From contig OX638344.1 of assembly GCA_951813555.1 (NCBI GenBank), positions 2,013,076 through 2,077,075 of the forward strand: 64,000 bases of DNA. The letters run 5' to 3'. The stretch is from an uncultured Acidimicrobiales bacterium. GTDB lineage: Bacteria > Actinomycetota > Acidimicrobiia > Acidimicrobiales > Bin134. Position 1 is the stretch's first letter. Each line of letters starts with the position of its first letter. A program made the translations under genes and the position numbers. The notes beneath the pieces were generated by a model. That model worked only from the letters and a program-made list of their open reading frames with translations, was not told the DNA's origin and did no database searches. This document shows positions 51,239-60,425 of the stretch, piece by piece.

Positions 51239-53197
51239 TCAGAGGACCTGACGGCGGGGTTTGAGCAGCCGGGGCAATCTGGCGAGCAGGAGTCCGGCTA
51301 GGACGAGAGTAGCTGCGATGATGAACAGCAGGCGGCTCTCGACGCCGGTGGCGGGGAGCTCTTCGCCGTCCATGTCGTCGGCCATGCCGTCGTCCATGTC
51401 ATCAGCCATGGCGGCGGTGATTCGGCCTTCGCCGCCTTCGGGGTAGTGGTCGGCACCGATGGTGCCGTTGAGGCCGTCTTTGATGTAGGCGGCCAGCGAT
51501 TGCTGGTCGGTGAGGCCCAGGTGGGTGCGGGTGCCGTCGCCGAACAGGTATTGGTCGCCGCCATTGGCCAGGAAGTTGAGAGTGACCAGGGCGATCGATG
51601 GTGCACCGTCCACTACGGTGCCGTCGCTCACGATAGCAGTCCCGTCATCGAGAGTGATGGACTTCACCCGAGTGCCCTCGGTGGTCACGGTGTCGTCGTC
51701 GCCGATTTCTTGGGGGGTGCCCGCAGGGTCGTATACCAGGGCCATGCCGGCAATCTGGGCGAAACGGCCGCTGGAGCTCTCCACCCGGGACACGGCGTTC
51801 TCGAAAATCACCTTCATCTGGGCGGGCGACACGTCTTCGATCACGGTCACGAAGTTGCCGAACGGGGAGATGTTGAATGTCTCCAGCTCGCTCACTGGCC
51901 CCACCGGGATGACCGAGTCGTTGCGGATGCCGCCGCCGTTTTGGATGGCCACCACCGGCTGGGGCACGCCGAAGTCGGCGGCCAGCCGTTGGCCGTTCCA
52001 CAGCAGGGCGTCGGCCAGAAGGTTGCCCTGGTTGGTCTCATGGGTGCGGATGCCGGGTGAACGGCGGCCGTCCAGGGGCACTTCGGTGGTGCCCACCGGG
52101 TTGGCGGCCAGCTCGGCCAGCGCCGCAGCTACTGGCTCGGTCACCTGGGTCACCACGTCGGGGTGGGGCGCCACGGCATCGGGCTCATCGCCGCCGGCCA
52201 CTCGGCGCAGGCCGCTGGTCTCGTCGATGGCGGTCACGTTGCCGTCGGCGTCGATGCTCAGCATCAGCTGGCCCACGTAGGTGTAGTCGCCCGGCGTGGT
52301 TACCACCGCCACGCTGGTCCCATCGGACAGGGAGGCGGTGAGCGGGTAGGGGCCGTAGGGGTCGCCGTCGCCGGGCAACAGCACGGTGCTGTCGTCGGCC
52401 AGCAGCGCGCCGCTGCCGCCAGCCACGATGGCGTCGACGCCGGTGAGCTGGGCGGCCAAGTCGACCTCCCCGCTCAGGGCCTGCAAGTGGGTGGACAGCA
52501 CGATGATGTCCACCCCGTCGCCGGTCAGGCGGTCGATCTCGGTTTGCACGATCTCGGCCACGTTGGACATCACGGCCACGTTGCGGGGGCTGGAGATGTA
52601 GGTCAGTTCGGGGGTGGTGGCGCCGATGATGCCGATGCGCCGACCTTGCTTCTCCACCACTGCCGACGGGGCGATGCGGCCTGCATCCACGAGCGCCGCC
52701 AGTGCTGGCTCACCGGAGAAGTCCAAATTGGCGCTGATAAACGGCGCGGTGGTGGCCTCGGTGATGAACCGGGCCAACAAGTCGGGGCCCAGGTCGAACT
52801 CGTGGTTGCCGAGGGTGAGAGCGTCGTAGCCGATCAAGTTGAGCGCCAGCGCGTCATAAAACGGGCTGTCGTCATCCAGGCTCACCGAAAGTTCGGGGCC
52901 GCTCAAGAAGTTGTCTCCCGAGGAGATGGTGATCACCGCTGCGCCGTTTTCGGCAGCCTGGGACCTGAGCTGGTGCACCAGTGAGGCGAAGCGGGCCACG
53001 CCGCCGTAGTCGGCCAGATCTGAGGATGCCTGCACCAGCTGCGACTCGCCGTCGTTGTGGTGCAAGATCACCAATTGCAGATTGTCGCTGTCGGAGGCGC
53101 CATCGCCGTCGTCTTGAGCGTTGGCCGCCGCTGCGCCCAACAGCGCGGTCACTAGCCCCAGCGTGATCAATGCCCACACGATCCGTCGAACTCTCAC
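51239..53197 (-). CDS. Secreted 5'-nucleotidase/UshA-family phosphoesterase with LPATG anchor
   Basis: 652 residues. A signal peptide (MRVRRIVWALITLGLVTALL) is followed by a calcineurin-type metallophosphoesterase domain: LVILHHNDGESQLV, ISSGDNFLSGPE, LTLGNHEFDLGPD and DIIVLSTHLQALSGE. The first metal motif is HHNDGES rather than the usual D-x-H. The C-terminal 5'-nucleotidase domain contains VAIQNGGGIRND and NISPFGNFVTVIE. The end has a sorting signal: LPATG (614-618), a hydrophobic segment and a basic tail. It should dephosphorylate extracellular nucleotides at the cell surface. GTG 53197 follows AAAAGGAG. Confidence 0.92.
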   Translation of the reverse strand: MRVRRIVWALITLGLVTALLGAAAANAQDDGDGASDSDNLQLVILHHNDGESQLVQASSDLADYGGVARFASLVHQLRSQAAENGAAVITISSGDNFLSGPELSVSLDDDSPFYDALALNLIGYDALTLGNHEFDLGPDLLARFITEATTAPFISANLDFSGEPALAALVDAGRIAPSAVVEKQGRRIGIIGATTPELTYISSPRNVAVMSNVAEIVQTEIDRLTGDGVDIIVLSTHLQALSGEVDLAAQLTGVDAIVAGGSGALLADDSTVLLPGDGDPYGPYPLTASLSDGTSVAVVTTPGDYTYVGQLMLSIDADGNVTAIDETSGLRRVAGGDEPDAVAPHPDVVTQVTEPVAAALAELAANPVGTTEVPLDGRRSPGIRTHETNQGNLLADALLWNGQRLAADFGVPQPVVAIQNGGGIRNDSVIPVGPVSELETFNISPFGNFVTVIEDVSPAQMKVIFENAVSRVESSSGRFAQIAGMALVYDPAGTPQEIGDDDTVTTEGTRVKSITLDDGTAIVSDGTVVDGAPSIALVTLNFLANGGDQYLFGDGTRTHLGLTDQQSLAAYIKDGLNGTIGADHYPEGGEGRITAAMADDMDDGMADDMDGEELPATGVESRLLFIIAATLVLAGLLLARLPRLLKPRRQVL

Positions 53198-53314
53198 CAG
53201 CCGGCTCCTTTTGCAAGTTGGATTCCCTAAGGGCGTTCACCGGTTGGCACCTAATCGGGTCGACGCCAAAGACACTTTGCCACACGGAAATTTCTCCATG
53301 TCAACGCAGGTAAG

Positions 53315-53354
53315 AATACCGCGCGAATTCTCTGGGGCAATCAGTAGCGGTATT
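53315..53354. repeat. 8-bp inverted repeat in the 5'-nucleotidase/MFS divergent gap
   Basis: AATACCGC (53315-53322) and GCGGTATT (53347-53354) are exact reverse complements separated by 24 bp. The 236-bp gap 53198-53433 has no supported gene; the repeat may be an operator for either divergent gene. Confidence 0.35.
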
Positions 53355-53421
53355 GGAGTCAGGCATGGCCTGAAGCTACGGCAGCAGGGCGGCAAGTGCC
53401 GCGTCGGAAGCCGAAGGCCGG

Positions 53422-53427
53422 TACCGT
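53422..53427 (+). promoter_or_regulatory. Candidate -10 element of the MFS gene (TACCGT)
   Basis: TACCGT lies exactly 6 nt before GTG 53434, matching the leaderless pattern. Confidence 0.45.
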
Positions 53428-53433
53428 CGCAGC

Positions 53434-54702
53434 GTGAGCGACGTCGCCCCCGCCTCGACAACCGGGATGTTCGCGTCGCTGTCCAACCGGGAATATGCCC
53501 TGTTGTGGTGGTCGGGTCTGGTGGCGTTTCTCGCGGTTGGCATGCAGATCTTGGCCCGGGGCTGGCTGGCCATTCAGCTCACCGACAGCAACTCCAGCTT
53601 CGCCCTGGTGCTGTTGGCCTTCGGCATCGGCATGGTCACCGTCACCCCGTTCGGAGGGGTGGCCGCTGACCGCTTCTCCCGTCGGGCGCTCATCGTCGGC
53701 TCCCACGTCTCGCTGTCCCTCAGTGCTGCTTGGCTCGGGATCATGGTGGTGTTGGGCCTGGAGCAGTTCTGGATGCTGTTGCTGACGGCGCTGATCCAGG
53801 GGTCGTCGTTCGCCTTCATGGGGCCGGCTCGGATCGCCATGACCGGCGAGGTGGTGGAGCGCGAGCTCTTGTCCAACGCCATTTCGCTCACCCAGCTGAC
53901 CGTGGCCAGCTCTCAGACGGTGGGGCCGGCTTTGGCCGGCGTGCTGGCCGACACTCCCGGTTTCGGGCTGGCCGGGGTCTACCTGCTGAGCGCCGGCCTC
54001 ACCGCAGTGGGGACGATCCCGGTGCTGATGCTGCCGAAGTCGCAACCTCAACAGCGTGAGGCTCGCAGTCCCTTCGAAGAGATAGCCGAGGGGGTGGCGT
54101 ACGTCGCCCGGCAGCCTTATTTGCGCGTGGTGGTCATCTCCACCGCGCTCATGCTCTTGGTGGCCATGCCCTATATGGCGTTTCTGCCCAAGTTCACCGA
54201 GAGCGTGTTCGGCGTGGGAGCGCTGTGGCTCGGCATTCTCCAGGGAGCAAACGCTCTCGGCGGCACCGTTACCGCCCTCCAAGTGGCTCGGATGCGGGAC
54301 AACACCCTGCTTTGGCGGCTGCGGGTTTTCAGCTTGGCGACGGTAGCCGTTGGCGTGGGTGTTCTAGCCGTCACTCCCAATCAACTGGTCGCGTTGCCGG
54401 TGCTCTTCTTCCTGGGAGGCGCGGCCACTACATTCCAAACCGCCAACATGTCGATGTCGCTGCTCTTGGCCGAGCCGGTGTACCACGGCCGAGTGCAGAG
54501 CCTGGTCATGATCGCGTTCAGCGCCCAGAGCCTCGTCGCGTTCCCCCTCGGTGCCCTGGCCGACCAGATCGGGCTTCGGGAGATGCACGGGTATATGGCC
54601 GCAGCCACCGTGCTTGTAGTGGTGTGGTCGGTGATAGCCGGCCGCAGCGCCCGCCGCCAGACGGAGGCGTCCAGAGTCCAAACTCAGACAGCTAGAAGCT
54701 AG
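53434..54702 (+). CDS. MFS transporter (enterobactin-exporter-like group)
   Basis: 422 residues with twelve predicted membrane segments. Major facilitator motif A is seen as TPFGGVAADRFSRRALIVGS (about 71-90) and a related loop as PLGALADQIGLREMHGYMAA (about 371-390). The pattern EYALLWWSGLVAFLAVGMQI near the N-terminus is typical of the MFS_3 group, which includes EntS-like exporters of siderophores and drugs. The substrate is unknown. GTG 53434 has a -10-like hexamer 6 nt upstream. The gene converges with the methyltransferase gene and shares CTAG with its stop. Confidence 0.88.
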   Translation: MSDVAPASTTGMFASLSNREYALLWWSGLVAFLAVGMQILARGWLAIQLTDSNSSFALVLLAFGIGMVTVTPFGGVAADRFSRRALIVGSHVSLSLSAAWLGIMVVLGLEQFWMLLLTALIQGSSFAFMGPARIAMTGEVVERELLSNAISLTQLTVASSQTVGPALAGVLADTPGFGLAGVYLLSAGLTAVGTIPVLMLPKSQPQQREARSPFEEIAEGVAYVARQPYLRVVVISTALMLLVAMPYMAFLPKFTESVFGVGALWLGILQGANALGGTVTALQVARMRDNTLLWRLRVFSLATVAVGVGVLAVTPNQLVALPVLFFLGGAATTFQTANMSMSLLLAEPVYHGRVQSLVMIAFSAQSLVAFPLGALADQIGLREMHGYMAAATVLVVVWSVIAGRSARRQTEASRVQTQTARS

Positions 54703-55541
54703 GCCCGGGCGCTGACTAGCCAGGCGGCGCCGCCCATGGTGATGCCTTCGGGGGTACGGCGGCGTTCGACCATGGCGCCCAGGGCGGCCTTCACCCGGTC
54801 GATCACATGCACCTCGGCGTTGTCGGGGATGGCCGTGGTGGGCAGAAGATCCAAGTAGTAGCGGACCAGCTCATCGGTGGTCCCGATGCCGACGCTCAGC
54901 GGCAGGTCATGGGGGGTGATGTCGATGTCCACCAGCCCGGCCTCGGTGAGGATCGAGCTGATCCGATCAGCCGAGGCCAAAGAGAACGGCCCGGGTGCAT
55001 CGGGGTCCATCGGTGCAGGTGGGCCCAGCACCTCGGCTACCGCTTGCCCCGGCTCGGTGACCCAGGAGTTCTCGCTCGGGGAGCGCCAGCAGACAAAGCT
55101 CAACCGCCCACCGGGTCGAAGCGTCCGCCTCAGGTTGGTGAATCCGGCCACCGGCTCGGCAAAGAACATGATCCCCATCCGGGAGAAGGCAGCGTCATAG
55201 TGGCGAGGCTCGAACTGGTGGGCCCCCGCATCGGCCACCACGAACGAGGTGTTGGCCAAACCGGCGTCGGCGGCCCGGCGGCGGGCCTCATCGAGCATGG
55301 GGGCCGACACATCCACCCCGGTCACGTGACCGCTGGCGCCTACCAGGCGGGCCAGCTCCAGGCTGGTGGTGCCGGTGCCGCAGCCGATGTCTAGCACGTG
55401 CTCGCCGGGGTCGGGATGCAGCCGGGCTATGGCGGCCTCCCCGAGAGGGGCCAACATGCCATCCAGCCTCTCCCGATACTCCACCCACACCGGTCCCCGA
55501 TCGTTCCAATAGCTGCGGAGTGCTTCGGCGACGTCGGCCAT
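54699..55541 (-). CDS. Class I SAM-dependent methyltransferase (UbiE/type 11-like)
   Basis: 280 residues. Motif I is HVLDIGCGTGTTSLELARLV (about 48-67), followed by VTGVDVSAPMLDEARRRA (about 73-90), SFVVADAGAHQFEP and the post-motif LRPGGRLSFVCWRSPSENSW (about 142-161). It resembles small-molecule methyltransferases that act on quinones, sterols or polyketides. The acceptor is unknown. Its stop shares CTAG with the stop of the MFS gene, and the two genes overlap by 4 bp tail-to-tail. Confidence 0.88.
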   Translation of the reverse strand: MADVAEALRSYWNDRGPVWVEYRERLDGMLAPLGEAAIARLHPDPGEHVLDIGCGTGTTSLELARLVGASGHVTGVDVSAPMLDEARRRAADAGLANTSFVVADAGAHQFEPRHYDAAFSRMGIMFFAEPVAGFTNLRRTLRPGGRLSFVCWRSPSENSWVTEPGQAVAEVLGPPAPMDPDAPGPFSLASADRISSILTEAGLVDIDITPHDLPLSVGIGTTDELVRYYLDLLPTTAIPDNAEVHVIDRVKAALGAMVERRRTPEGITMGGAAWLVSARA

Positions 55542-55632
55542 CGCTCAAGTCTGCCAGAAGCCTGTGGCTTGCAGGCACTCAATACAGCTACACCTGCCAT
55601 ACCCTTAGCTAGTCGGGCTACAGTCCTCGGCG

Positions 55633-56517
55633 GTGAAACCTGCTCCTTTTGAATACCACGCTCCCGAGACGGTGGCCGACGTGGTTGGGCTGTTGGCCGA
55701 GCACGGAGACGACGCTAAGCCCCTGGCCGGCGGCCAGAGCCTGGTGCCCTTGCTGGCCATGCGCCTCACCCGCTTCGAGCACATCGTGGACTTGAACCGG
55801 GTGGATGAGCTGTTCGGCGTGTCGGCCGACAACGGCGGCGTCCGCATCGGTGCCATGACCCGCCAGGCCGCGGTCGAAACCGATGACGCCGTGGCCGATC
55901 GGGCGCCGCTGCTGCACCTGGCCACGCCCCACATCGGCCACTTCCAGATCCGCAACCGAGGCACCATCGGCGGCTCCATCGCCCACGCCGACCCGGCATC
56001 GGAATACCCCGCGGTGATGCTGGCCCTCGACGGAGTGGCCGAGATCGCGTCGGCATCGGGCACCCGGGAGGTGCCAGCGGCCGAGTTCTTCGAGTCCACG
56101 TTCATGACCGCAGTGGCCCCCGATGAGCTGCTGGTGGCCCTGCGCTTCTCGGCCTGGAACCAACTGGCCGGATTTGCCTTTGATGAGATCGCCCGGCGCA
56201 GCGGCGACTTCGCACTGGCCGGCGCCGCGGTGGGCATCGGCACCGACGCTGATGGGCGCATCAACCGCGCCGCGGTGGGCATGCTGGGCGTAGGGCCCAC
56301 CCCGCTGCGGGCCTCGTCGGTTGAGGCGGCGCTTATGGGGCTGGCCGCATCTGACGCCGACCCCGCCGAGATCGGGCGGCTGGCGGCCGATGACATGGAC
56401 CCCATCGGCGATGTCCACGCCAGCGTCGAATACCGCCGCCAGGCCGGGTCCACCTTGGTGGGCCGGGTTCTGGCCAACGCACTGGCGCAGGTGAGCACGG
56501 AGGCTGGCAATGGCTGA
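55633..56517 (+). CDS. Molybdenum hydroxylase FAD-binding subunit (CoxM-like)
   Basis: 294 residues. The FAD-binding domain of the PCMH type opens FEYHAPETVADVVGLLAEHG (about 5-24) and has the motif AKPLAGGQSLVPLLAMRL (about 28-45) and IRNRGTIGGSIAHADPASEY (about 106-125). The C-terminal CO-dehydrogenase flavoprotein domain follows. This subunit passes electrons from the Fe-S clusters to the acceptor. The GTG start at 55633 is preceded by TACAGT 9 nt upstream. It overlaps the next gene by 8 nt and is the first of three subunits. Confidence 0.93.
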   Translation: MKPAPFEYHAPETVADVVGLLAEHGDDAKPLAGGQSLVPLLAMRLTRFEHIVDLNRVDELFGVSADNGGVRIGAMTRQAAVETDDAVADRAPLLHLATPHIGHFQIRNRGTIGGSIAHADPASEYPAVMLALDGVAEIASASGTREVPAAEFFESTFMTAVAPDELLVALRFSAWNQLAGFAFDEIARRSGDFALAGAAVGIGTDADGRINRAAVGMLGVGPTPLRASSVEAALMGLAASDADPAEIGRLAADDMDPIGDVHASVEYRRQAGSTLVGRVLANALAQVSTEAGNG

Positions 56518-57001
56518 TCAGATCCCCCTATCCATGACGGTCAACGGCCAAACCCGCCGAGGGCTGGGCGAGCCCCGGCTAACCCTGGCCGACTTCCTGC
56601 GGGAGCAGGCCAATTGCACCGGCGTGCATTTGGGCTGCGAGCACGGAGTGTGCGGGTCGTGCACCGTGCTGATGGACGGCGAGGCAGTGCGATCCTGTCT
56701 GCTGTTCGCCGTGCAGGCCGACGGCGCCGATATCACCACTGTGGAGGGGCTCGCCCCCGACGACGAGACGCTTCACCCGGTGCAAGAGGCGTTCCGCGAC
56801 TGCCACGGCCTCCAGTGCGGGTTCTGCACGCCTGGCTTCGTGGTGTCGGTGGCTGCCTTCCTTGAGACCAACCCCGATCCGTCCGACGATGAGATCCGCC
56901 ACGGCATCGCCGGAAACCTCTGCCGCTGCACCGGATACCAGGGCATCGTGGCCGCCACCCGCCAAGCCGCCGCCACTATGAAGGGAAGCAGGCAATCATG
57001 A
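56510..57001 (+). CDS. Molybdenum hydroxylase [2Fe-2S] subunit (CoxS-like)
   Basis: 163 residues. The ferredoxin-type cluster cysteines are in HLGCEHGVCGSCTVLMDG (about 42-59) with a fourth in VRSCLLFA, and the second cluster is in GLQCGFCTPGFVVS (about 101-114) and GNLCRCTGYQGIV (about 138-150). This is the standard small subunit of the xanthine oxidase family, linking the molybdenum site to FAD. ATG 56510 overlaps the FAD-subunit gene. The gap to the large subunit gene is 52 bp. Confidence 0.96.
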   Translation: MADQIPLSMTVNGQTRRGLGEPRLTLADFLREQANCTGVHLGCEHGVCGSCTVLMDGEAVRSCLLFAVQADGADITTVEGLAPDDETLHPVQEAFRDCHGLQCGFCTPGFVVSVAAFLETNPDPSDDEIRHGIAGNLCRCTGYQGIVAATRQAAATMKGSRQS

Positions 57002-57053
57002 TTCACCTGACGGCCCTGGGCGTCAGCGCCGCCCGCCCGAGGGGAGAACACTC

Positions 57054-59372
57054 ATGAGTCAAACAGCCGCCGCCGCGAGATACGTCGGCCAGTCGGTCAA
57101 GAGGCTGGAAGACCCCCGGCTGGTCACCGGGCACGGCCGGTATGTGGACGACATCGTGCTGCCCGGAATGCTCCACGCCGCCTTCGGCCGCAGCGACCTG
57201 GCCCGGGCTGCCATCACCCGCCTCGACACCTCGGCGGCCGAAGCCCTCGACGGAGTCCACGCGGTGTGCACCGGTGCCGACCTGAACTCCCACAACGACT
57301 CGCTGCGGGCGTCGCTGTATCCGCCCGAGTCGCCCGCACCCCCGGCCAACATGCTGGCCGACGGCGACGTGCGCTTCGTGGGCGACCCCTATGTGATGGT
57401 GGTGGCCGAGAGCCGCTACATCGCCGAGGACGCCCTTGATCTGGTCGAGGTCGAGTTCGAGCCGCTCGTCCCGGTGGTGGACTACGAGACCGCGGCCGAA
57501 TCCGACCACCACGTCCACCCCGAACTCGGCGGCAACCTGGCCCACGACCTGCCCGTGCCCAACCCCGCCACCGACGAGGCCTTCGCCGACGCCGCCCACA
57601 TAATTACCGAGACCTGGCACCAGCACCGCCAGACCAACGTGCCCATGGAAACCCGGGGCATCGTGGCCTCTTGGCAGCCCCACGCGGGGGTGATGGAGGT
57701 GTGGGCCTCCACCCAGAGCCCCCATGAGTTGCAGCTGGTAGGGGCCCGGGTGCTGGGCATCGGCGAGCACAAGATGGTGGTCCACTTCGGCGACGTGGGC
57801 GGCGGCTTCGGCCAGAAGATGTTCCTGGGCCGCGAAGATATGGCGGTTCTGGTGGTGGCCAAGCTCCTGGGCAGCCCGGTCAAGTGGATCGAAGACCGGC
57901 GGGAGAACCTTCTGGCCTCCAACCATGCCCGCATCGAGCAGATGTCCGTCAAAATGGCGGTGGGGGAGGACGGCAGCTTCCTGGCTGCCGACCTGGATCA
58001 GCTCGAAGACGACGGCGCCTACCCGCTGGGCGGTCCGGCCACACCGGGGGCCATGGCCACCATGCTGTTCCCCGGGCCTTACCGGATGGGTCCGGTGAGC
58101 TGGCGGGCTCGCACGGTGTACACCAACACCTGCGGTCGGGGGGCCTACCGGGGGCCGTGGCAGATGGAGAGCGTGGCCCGAGAGCAGATGATCGACCGGG
58201 TGGCCCGGGAGATCGGCATGGATCCCCTCGAGCTACGCCGCCGCAACGTGCTCACCCCCGAAGACCTGCCCTATCAGGTATCCACCGGGCTGCACTTCGA
58301 GACCACCATCTCCCCGGAGCAGACCCTGGAGCAGGCCGCTGAGATGATCGGCTACGACGAATTCCGGGCCGAACAGGCCGATGCTCGGAAGGAGGGCCGA
58401 TATCTTGGTCTGGGGATGGCCCTCTACATCGAGCCCACGTCCATGGGCATGGGGCCGCTGGGCACTGAGTCGGCCATGCTCCGGGTGGAAGTGGACGGCC
58501 ACGTCAACGTGTTTATGGGCACCGGCTCGCACGGTCAGAGCCTGGAGACAACCATCGCTCAGCTCGTGGCCGACGAGCTCGGGGTGCGCCCTGGAGATGT
58601 GACCCTCCATCAGGGCCACGGCTCCGGCTACGGATTCGGCACCGGCGGCAGCCGCTCGGCGGTCATCGCTGGCAGTGCTGCCCGGGCGGCGGCATCGGGT
58701 GTGCGGGACAAGGTGGTGGCCATCGCCGCCCACCTGATGGAGGCCTCGGCCGACGACTTGGAGGTGGCCGACGGGGTGATATCGGTGAAAGGCACGCCGG
58801 CGGCCTCGATGACGCTGGCCCAAGTGGCGGCCACTGCCTACCAGAACTCTGACGCGCTTCCTCCCGGCACCGAGGCCGGCCTCGAGCACACCGCCCGCTA
58901 CAAGGCCCCACCCTCCACCCACTCCAACGCCTGCCACATCTGCACCTGCGAACTAGATCCGGGAACCGGCAAGGTCACGCTGTTGCGCTACGTGGTGAGC
59001 GAGGACTGCGGGGTGCTGATCAACCCCATGGTGGTGGACGGTCAGATCGCCGGAGGAGTGGTGCAGGGTATCGGCGGCGTGCTGTATGAACATGCAGTGT
59101 ACGACGAAAGCGGCAACCCGCTGGCCTCCACCTTCCTCGACTATCTGGTGCCCACCGCGGCCGAGGTGCCCGAGTTGCAGACCGGCCACGTGGTGGTGCC
59201 CTCCGACACCCCCGGCGGGCACAAGGGAACCGGGGAGGGCGGCGCCATCGGGGCGCCCCCCGCGGTGTTCAACGCGGTGGCCGACGCTTTGGCTCCCTTC
59301 GGGGTGTATCCCAATCGCCAGCCCCTCGACCCCAATACAGTCCTGAGTCTGATCGCGTCGGCTTCCAATTAG
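57054..59372 (+). CDS. Molybdenum hydroxylase large subunit (CoxL-like, AYRGPW type)
   Basis: 772 residues. Large-subunit signatures are the N-terminal VGQSVKRLEDPRLVTGHGRY (about 11-30), VGGGFGQKMFLGREDMAVL, the active-site segment GRGAYRGPW (361-369), GTGSHGQSLETTIAQLVADE and the C-terminal GTGEGGAIGAPPAVFNAVAD containing the catalytic Glu. Form I CO dehydrogenases carry AYxCSFR in the loop and form II AYRGAGR; here it is AYRGPW, so CO oxidation cannot be assumed. The substrate may be a purine, aldehyde or heterocycle. A possible cofactor-supply gene (MogA-like) lies at 39.6 kb. Confidence 0.92.
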   Translation: MSQTAAAARYVGQSVKRLEDPRLVTGHGRYVDDIVLPGMLHAAFGRSDLARAAITRLDTSAAEALDGVHAVCTGADLNSHNDSLRASLYPPESPAPPANMLADGDVRFVGDPYVMVVAESRYIAEDALDLVEVEFEPLVPVVDYETAAESDHHVHPELGGNLAHDLPVPNPATDEAFADAAHIITETWHQHRQTNVPMETRGIVASWQPHAGVMEVWASTQSPHELQLVGARVLGIGEHKMVVHFGDVGGGFGQKMFLGREDMAVLVVAKLLGSPVKWIEDRRENLLASNHARIEQMSVKMAVGEDGSFLAADLDQLEDDGAYPLGGPATPGAMATMLFPGPYRMGPVSWRARTVYTNTCGRGAYRGPWQMESVAREQMIDRVAREIGMDPLELRRRNVLTPEDLPYQVSTGLHFETTISPEQTLEQAAEMIGYDEFRAEQADARKEGRYLGLGMALYIEPTSMGMGPLGTESAMLRVEVDGHVNVFMGTGSHGQSLETTIAQLVADELGVRPGDVTLHQGHGSGYGFGTGGSRSAVIAGSAARAAASGVRDKVVAIAAHLMEASADDLEVADGVISVKGTPAASMTLAQVAATAYQNSDALPPGTEAGLEHTARYKAPPSTHSNACHICTCELDPGTGKVTLLRYVVSEDCGVLINPMVVDGQIAGGVVQGIGGVLYEHAVYDESGNPLASTFLDYLVPTAAEVPELQTGHVVVPSDTPGGHKGTGEGGAIGAPPAVFNAVADALAPFGVYPNRQPLDPNTVLSLIASASN

Positions 59373-59442
59373 CTCCCCCGCTTCTGCCTCGGAACCGGGG
59401 GCACCCGGCGCTGCGTTACCCAAAGCCGGACTGGGCCTCGGC

Positions 59443-60273
59443 ATGTGGGCCGCGGCCACCGGCATCTTCTTGTTCAGCTGGGGCCCGATCTTCGTCCGCG
59501 ACAACGAGTTCGGCGCGCTGCCGTTCGCGTTTTGGCGGCTGCTCGGCGCCGCGGCCTGGGCGGTGGCCGCGCTGTACCTGCGGGGAGGCCGGCTCGATCG
59601 CCGGGTGCTGCGCCACTCCCTGGCCGGCGGGGTGGTGTTCACCGTCAATGCGGCCACGTTCTTCACCGCCATCAAGACCACCACGGTGGCCAACACCATG
59701 ATCATCGGATCGACTGCGCCCATATTCCTCCTGTGGGCCGCCAGCCGAATATTCAAAGAGCAGATCAGCTACCGGGTTATCGTGGCCACACCGGTGGCCA
59801 TCGCGGGCATGGTCTTGGTGCTGTTGGGCCGGCCGGAGGATTCCGGGGGTGGATCGCTGACCGGCGATGTGCTGGCGGTGGTGGCTGTTGTGGCCTTTGC
59901 CGGCTACCTGGTGGCTTCCAGGGTGGCCCGCACCCACTTGAGCGCCCTGGAGTACCAGGCTGGATGGTCAACCATCGCCACAGTCTTGATGCTGCCGATC
60001 GCGCTCTTGTCATTCGACCCCCTGGTCATCGCCGACAGTTGGAGCTGGGGGGTGGCCGCCACCATGGCCGTGACCGCCGGTCTGGCCCACTTGCTGGTCA
60101 ATTACAGCCACCGGCATGTGTCTCTGCGGGCCATAACGCTGTTGAATATGGTTGCTCCGGCGCTCGCGGTGCTATGGGCCTGGTTCTTGTTCGACGAGCA
60201 GCTCGGCAGATTGCAGTGGCTGGGCGTCCCCCTAGTGGTGGTTTCGGTGCTGGCGGTGGTATTGGATGAGTGA
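59443..60273 (+). CDS. EamA/DMT-family transporter
   Basis: 276 residues with about ten membrane segments, arranged as two EamA repeats. The first repeat has WGPIFVRDNEFGALPFAFWR and ALYLRGGRLDRRVLRHSLAG; the second has YRVIVATPVAIAGMVLVLLG and ITLLNMVAPALAVLWAWFLF near the end. The family exports or imports amino acids, nucleosides and other metabolites; the substrate cannot be read. ATG 59443 is the first standard start in frame, 70 bp after the large-subunit gene. It may be co-transcribed with the molybdenum hydroxylase. Confidence 0.88.
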   Translation: MWAAATGIFLFSWGPIFVRDNEFGALPFAFWRLLGAAAWAVAALYLRGGRLDRRVLRHSLAGGVVFTVNAATFFTAIKTTTVANTMIIGSTAPIFLLWAASRIFKEQISYRVIVATPVAIAGMVLVLLGRPEDSGGGSLTGDVLAVVAVVAFAGYLVASRVARTHLSALEYQAGWSTIATVLMLPIALLSFDPLVIADSWSWGVAATMAVTAGLAHLLVNYSHRHVSLRAITLLNMVAPALAVLWAWFLFDEQLGRLQWLGVPLVVVSVLAVVLDE

Positions 60274-60307
60274 GCCAGCCCGCTGAGGGGATAAAATCAC
60301 GGGTCGA

Positions 60308-60383
60308 TCCGGGGTAGCTCAACCGGCAGAGCAAGCGGCTGTTAACCGCTAGGTTGTGAGTTCGAGTCTCACCCCCGGAGCCA
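60308..60383 (+). tRNA. tRNA-Asn (anticodon GTT)
   Basis: Acceptor stem TCCGGGG (60308-60314) pairs with CCCCGGA (60373-60379). The anticodon stem AGCGG/CCGCT encloses loop CTGTTAA, giving GTT for asparagine. T loop GTTCGAGTCTC is present and CCA (60381-60383) is encoded. Confidence 0.95.
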
Positions 60384-60425
60384 AACCAGCACCAAACTGG
60401 GAGGTTCGCCCAATAGGCTGTCGGC

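Noticed and set aside
57054..59372. Calling the molybdenum hydroxylase an aerobic CO dehydrogenase (coxL)
   Set aside because: The active-site loop AYRGPW is not the form I signature; a substrate cannot be assigned from sequence.
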